Assembly: GCA_025362415.1 (NCBI GenBank) | Contig: JANYGM010000022.1 | Span: forward strand, 1 to 8,193 | Direction of reading: 5' to 3' | DNA: 8,193 nucleotides | DNA from: a bacterium | GTDB taxonomy: Bacteria; Bacteroidota; Bacteroidia; Cytophagales; Thermonemataceae | In this document: in pieces, positions 5,912 through 8,193 of the stretch | Numbering within the stretch: position 1 is the stretch's first letter | Layout: each line of letters opens with the position of its first letter | Translations under genes and position numbers: made by a program | The notes under the pieces: generated by a model | Databases searched by the model: none | Seen by the model: only the letters and a program-made list of their open reading frames with translations | Told to the model about the DNA's origin: nothing

Positions 5912-6506
5912 ACATTTTCTCAATGATACCATCTACAATACCATAATCCAAAGATTCTTGTGCGCTCATCCAATAATCTCTATCAAAATCTGCCATCACT
6001 TTCTCATAAGTCTGACCACAGTTTTTAGCTAAAATTTCGGCACTTTTTTTCTTTGTTTTGATGATTTCATTTGCTGTAATAGCAATATCAGAGGCTTGTC
6101 CTTGCATATAACCACCAATACTTGGCTGATGTATCATTACCTCACCGCTTGGATAGATAAATCTGCGCCCTTTTGTGCCACCTGACAACAAAATAGACCC
6201 CATAGATGCTGCAAGCCCAATACAAACGGTAGAAATAGGAGCTTTCATCATTTGCATTGTATCATAAATAATCATACCAGCCGTTACAGAGCCACCAGGA
6301 CTATTGATGTAAAACGTAATTTCTTTGTCGCTTTCAGATTCCAAATACATCAATCTTTCTGTGATATATTTTGCTGAATAGTCCATTACAGCCCCCCATA
6401 AGAAGATTTTTCTTTCTGCAAGAAATTTGTTATCAAATTTATTACCAGAACCAAGGTTTTCAAAAAGCTCTTTTAGATTTTTTTCTGTGTTATTTAGGAT
6501 TTCCAT
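5910..6506 (-). CDS. clpP: ClpP, ATP-dependent Clp protease proteolytic subunit
   Basis: ClpP is the serine peptidase core that forms tetradecameric barrels and degrades proteins fed by ClpX or other AAA+ unfoldases. The 198-residue product carries the triad: S101 in GLAASMGS, H126 in VMIHQPSIGG and D177 in DFDRDYW, placed by alignment to E. coli ClpP with a two-residue insertion after the histidine. FYINSPGGSVTAGMIIYDTM (65-84) is the usual substrate-strand region. The N-terminus (MEILNNTEKNLKELFENLGS...) is unlike the standard YDIYSRLLKxRII segment: only ERKIFLWG keeps the later part. This suggests a divergent or second ClpP paralogue. The ATG at 6506 has the A-rich leader AATAAATG, which merges with a heptamer array. 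It may be cotranscribed with the 80-residue gene upstream (98-base gap). A terminator lies about 70 bases after its stop. Confidence 0.96.
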   Translation of the reverse strand: MEILNNTEKNLKELFENLGSGNKFDNKFLAERKIFLWGAVMDYSAKYITERLMYLESESDKEITFYINSPGGSVTAGMIIYDTMQMMKAPISTVCIGLAASMGSILLSGGTKGRRFIYPSGEVMIHQPSIGGYMQGQASDIAITANEIIKTKKKSAEILAKNCGQTYEKVMADFDRDYWMSAQESLDYGIVDGIIEKM

Positions 6507-6511
6507 TTATT

Positions 6512-6610
6512 GAATTAGGAATTAGAAATTGTGAATTAGAAATTATGTGTTTGGAATTATGTGTCAGGAATTGTATTTAATTTATAATTCCTAATTCATA
6601 ATTCCTAATT
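6512..6610. repeat. Inverted heptanucleotide array between clpP and the 80-residue gene
   Basis: From 6512 the sequence is phased in 7-base units: GAATTAG twice, AAATTGT, GAATTAG, AAATTAT, then degenerate units to about 6581. From 6586 the complementary type appears in the other direction: AATTCCT, AATTCAT, AATTCCT, AATT. The two halves are inverted copies and could fold into a long AT-rich hairpin. The right end supplies the TAG stop codon (6605-6607) of the 80-residue protein, and the left end abuts the clpP leader. Confidence 0.8.
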
Positions 6611-6847
6611 GATAGAAACTCGTACTTTTTGTGTGTATAGGCGCAATGCTGCAGGAAATTCTAGTTTTTCATCATCCATTTTGTTGCGTATCCAGATGCC
6701 CGCAAGTGTGTGTGTGAGTTGCTCACCTTCGTCATCACCTTTGATTTCAATTTCGGGCGTTTTCTCGTCCAAAAGTGCGTCTTCTGCCTTGCGTAGCTCT
6801 GCAAGCGTATATTTTTCTACTATTTCTTTGATAACAGGAATTTTCAT
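6605..6847 (-). CDS. Small conserved-type hypothetical protein, 80 residues
   Basis: This is a short soluble protein beginning MKIPVIKEIVEKYTLAELRK, with a helical N-terminal half, an acidic middle (IKGDDEGEQLTH) and a C-terminal helix ending RLYTQKVRVSIN. The motif DDEGEQLTHTLAGIWI and the MKxPVIK start resemble small Bacteroidota-specific proteins I recall, but I cannot name a family or function. It has no signal peptide, membrane helix or cysteines. The start at 6847 has the A-rich leader AACTAAAAATG. Coding is supported by its normal amino acid mix and by the absence of low-complexity content, unlike the flanking repeats. Its TAG stop falls in the heptamer array, which suggests the repeat inserted at or trimmed the 3' end. 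clpP follows on the same strand after 98 bases, so the two may share a transcript. Confidence 0.8.
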   Translation of the reverse strand: MKIPVIKEIVEKYTLAELRKAEDALLDEKTPEIEIKGDDEGEQLTHTLAGIWIRNKMDDEKLEFPAALRLYTQKVRVSIN

Positions 6848-6884
6848 TTTTAGTTTTTTAATTTATTAAACATTCGTAAAATTC

Positions 6885-6927
6885 AATTGTTTTTGTATTA
6901 AAGTCCCCTTTGGGGATTTAGGGGCTT
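6885..6927 (-). repeat. CCCC-AAA-GGGG dispersed repeat, copy 2 (after the DUF4129 gene)
   Basis: Read on the minus strand this is AAGCCCCTAAATCCCC, then AAAGGGGACTT, then TAATACAAAAACAATT. It matches the lysC copy (2098-2137) from end to end with small indels. It begins directly after the TAA stop of the DUF4129 gene and has the same orientation relative to that gene. TCCCC/GGGGA can pair across AAA, or AAAG-CCCC can pair with GGGG-CTTT, so it could act as a weak terminator. Confidence 0.8.
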
Positions 6928-7809
6928 TTATATTTTTGTGTAAAACTTTTCAAAATCATTGTTTATTCTCTCAAAACGGCTTTTATTGAGTTCAAAATCT
7001 CCATAATAAACGTATTCAAAAGCTAAACTAATTTCTCCAAATTGCTTTTGAACGGCTTTTTTTGGTGCAAGTTCTGCAAAATAATCTGTATTAGTTTTAC
7101 TTGGTTTAAAGTTTATCATTTCTTTATTAGTAAGCATTTGCAAGGCTTTCAAATACCCATAACGCACCGCAAGGGCATATTTTTGATTTGAAATAGCATC
7201 ATTACGCAGTTTATCATAATTTGCCTCTGTAATGTCTTCTATTTCTGCAAAACCTGTTGATTGTAGGTTTTTTCCTTTATAAAAAAGTACCGACATATCT
7301 ACTTGCATCAGTTTTAAGATAGCAATCACTAATAAAACTCCTACCACACCATAAAAAAGCACTTTTTCCCACGTAAGTTTGTCTGGAGTAGCTACATTTC
7401 TTAGTTTATCACTTAGCCACCTCAAAAAAAGCTCCCAAATAGTTGTTTGCTTTGTGGGTTCTGCATATTCATAGTTAAAATCAGCGTTTTTTCTGTATTT
7501 TTCTATTTTGTCATTACTGAATTTTCGTACACTAATACTAGAAGAATCATAATGTAAAGCCAAAGTATTATCAATTTTTGTAGGAATTGTATCTTGGAAA
7601 TTAGCTATACGAGCAGAATCTTCTGCCGTAAAAGTATCTTCTGGCTGCACTGTTGATGATTCTGTTGTATCTTCTTTCTGATTATCTTGCGCTTGTGTAG
7701 GCACATACACACAAAGAAACAACATCAATATAAAACATACGAAAATGTTTTTATTGCTGTTTAAATCAGTGAACTTACCAGAAAATAAATAATTTCTTTT
7801 TTTATTCAT
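6928..7809 (-). CDS. DUF4129 domain membrane protein
   Basis: This 293-residue protein has a signal peptide whose hydrophobic core is at about 22-36, with cleavage likely after PTQA (37-40). A Ser/Thr/Glu/Asp-rich extracytoplasmic stretch (41-100) follows, then a single membrane helix at about 150-168 (LFYGVVGVLLVIAILKLM). The C-terminal cytoplasmic domain (about 200-292) fits DUF4129: YALAVRYGYLKALQMLTNKE, a TDYF motif near 241, and LAFEYVYYGDFELN. In many Bacteroidota this domain is encoded beside MoxR ATPase, DUF58, DUF4350 and RDD/SpoIIM-like genes and is thought to belong to a cell-envelope module. None of those genes is next to it here, at least not on the downstream side. Its function is unknown. 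The ATG at 7809 has the leader GAAATCTTAAATG. A -7 box lies about 33 bases upstream, and a dispersed repeat directly follows the stop. Confidence 0.88.
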   Translation of the reverse strand: MNKKRNYLFSGKFTDLNSNKNIFVCFILMLFLCVYVPTQAQDNQKEDTTESSTVQPEDTFTAEDSARIANFQDTIPTKIDNTLALHYDSSSISVRKFSNDKIEKYRKNADFNYEYAEPTKQTTIWELFLRWLSDKLRNVATPDKLTWEKVLFYGVVGVLLVIAILKLMQVDMSVLFYKGKNLQSTGFAEIEDITEANYDKLRNDAISNQKYALAVRYGYLKALQMLTNKEMINFKPSKTNTDYFAELAPKKAVQKQFGEISLAFEYVYYGDFELNKSRFERINNDFEKFYTKI

Positions 7810-7841
7810 TTAAGATTTCAAATGCGTATTTCTATTTCCTA

Positions 7842-7849
7842 CAAATCTA
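7842..7849 (-). promoter_or_regulatory. Candidate promoter (-7 box) of the DUF4129 gene
   Basis: On the minus strand this reads TAGATTTG, matching TAnnTTTG. It would give a leader of roughly 25-30 bases. I see no convincing -33 TTTG at the expected distance, so the call rests on the -7 box and its position. Confidence 0.4.
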
Positions 7850-7959
7850 CAAAAATTCTACTAAAATAAACATTTTTTCCACAAAATAGTTTCTTTCATT
7901 AAAAATAATTGTAATTGTCTAGGTTAAATATTTAGAAATTGAAACAAATGTATTAAAAT

Positions 7960-7983
7960 GTAGGGGCTGGGCTTGCCCCCAGT
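7960..7983 (+). repeat. REP-like element: GTAG plus GC-rich hairpin
   Basis: GTAG is followed by, and overlaps, GGGGCTGGGCTTGCCCC. The GGGGC/GCCCC arms pair, or alternatively CTGGG pairs with CCCAG. It is a GC-rich island in AT-rich sequence. The GTAG-plus-hairpin plan is the same as in the two units at 8031-8054 and 8111-8134, but the stem sequence differs. Confidence 0.6.
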
Positions 7984-8023
7984 AATGTTAATTTCTGTAA
8001 TTATTTGACTGATGTTATGAAAG

Positions 8024-8145
8024 TGTATTTGTAGAGACGTTGCTTGCAACGTCTTAGCGTAGAAAATTGTATTTAATCCAATTCAAGAATAATGCGTTTA
8101 TTTGCCGTTTAGACGTTGCAAGCAACGTCTCTACAAACAAATACA
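8024..8145. repeat. BIME-like inverted pair of REP elements
   Basis: Two inverted copies of GTAG followed by AGACGTTGCTTGCAACGTCT lie at 8031-8054 (plus) and 8111-8134 (minus). Each 20-base stem is itself palindromic: 9-bp arms AGACGTTGC and GCAACGTCT around TT. The outer flanks TGTATTTG and CAAATACA also match inversely, with four extra bases in the right copy. The spacer is 56 bases. GTAG at the foot of a palindrome and pairing of inverted units are the hallmarks of REP/BIME elements mobilised by RAYT (TnpA-REP) transposases. No transposase is encoded in this window. Confidence 0.85.
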
Positions 8146-8193
8146 TCAAAACAAACGTGTATTTACGTCACTTTGTGTTGTTGGGTGTTTCCA

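Larger units (their letters stand above)
7810..8193. other. 384-base stretch without a recognisable gene
   Basis: All six frames are interrupted here by stops or contain only short fragments. The left part (7810-7955) is AT-rich and holds only the candidate promoter of the DUF4129 gene. The middle and right parts hold REP-like hairpins (7960-8145). The last 48 bases show nothing I can identify; a gene tail entering from the right on the minus strand cannot be excluded. Confidence 0.6.

Noticed and set aside
5692..6610. CRISPR array, suggested by repeated short units
   Set aside because: The units are 7 bases long, contiguous and AT-rich, with no unique spacers, and no cas genes are present.

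Overview
The window is an AT-rich stretch of a Bacteroidota chromosome, probably from the Cytophagales side of the phylum, although the genus cannot be fixed from this sequence. The evidence is threefold. Start codons are preceded by A-rich leaders and not by Shine-Dalgarno sites. Several upstream regions carry the Bacteroidota -7 box TAnnTTTG. The protein set (a DUF3109 cysteine-cluster protein, a monofunctional aspartokinase, a secreted M28 peptidase, a DUF4129 membrane protein) is typical of the phylum. Everything recognised is chromosomal housekeeping. I see no phage, plasmid, CRISPR, toxin-antitoxin or secretion-system genes.

Layout: positions 1-2123 read on the plus strand: the 3' end of an unidentified gene, a DUF3109 protein, and aspartate kinase (lysC). 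A hairpin with T-runs on both sides (about 2139-2172) separates lysC from a long minus-strand series that runs leftward from 7809 to 2203. In order of transcription this is a DUF4129 membrane protein, an 80-residue conserved protein, ClpP, peptide chain release factor 1 (prfA), an unrecognised acidic 160-residue protein, a small signal-peptide/coiled-coil/membrane protein, and a secreted M28 metallopeptidase. A terminator after clpP followed by a -7 box before prfA suggests separate transcription units there. The right end (7810-8193) holds no recognisable gene. It holds a candidate promoter and a cluster of REP-like GTAG-hairpin elements.

How the genes work together: there is no single pathway. 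LysC opens the aspartate-family amino acid pathway. RF1 ends translation and ClpP degrades proteins, so these two are core proteostasis genes. The M28 peptidase probably acts outside the cytoplasm.

The most distinctive content is the intergenic DNA. At least four dispersed repeat families occupy gene ends: (i) a 40-43-nt element with a CCCC-AAA-GGGG core at the 3' ends of lysC and the DUF4129 gene, which encodes the last residues of LysC; (ii) a 24-nt GTACGA-type element just after the stop codons of the DUF3109 gene and prfA; (iii) heptanucleotide AATTnnn arrays on both sides of clpP and in the prfA leader; (iv) GTAG-plus-palindrome REP/BIME-like units at 7960-8145. Families (i) and (ii) keep the same orientation relative to the gene they follow. 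Two apparent starts were corrected. prfA begins at 5688, because the longer open frame reads through a heptamer array. The coiled-coil protein begins at 3996, not at an upstream TTG at 4065.
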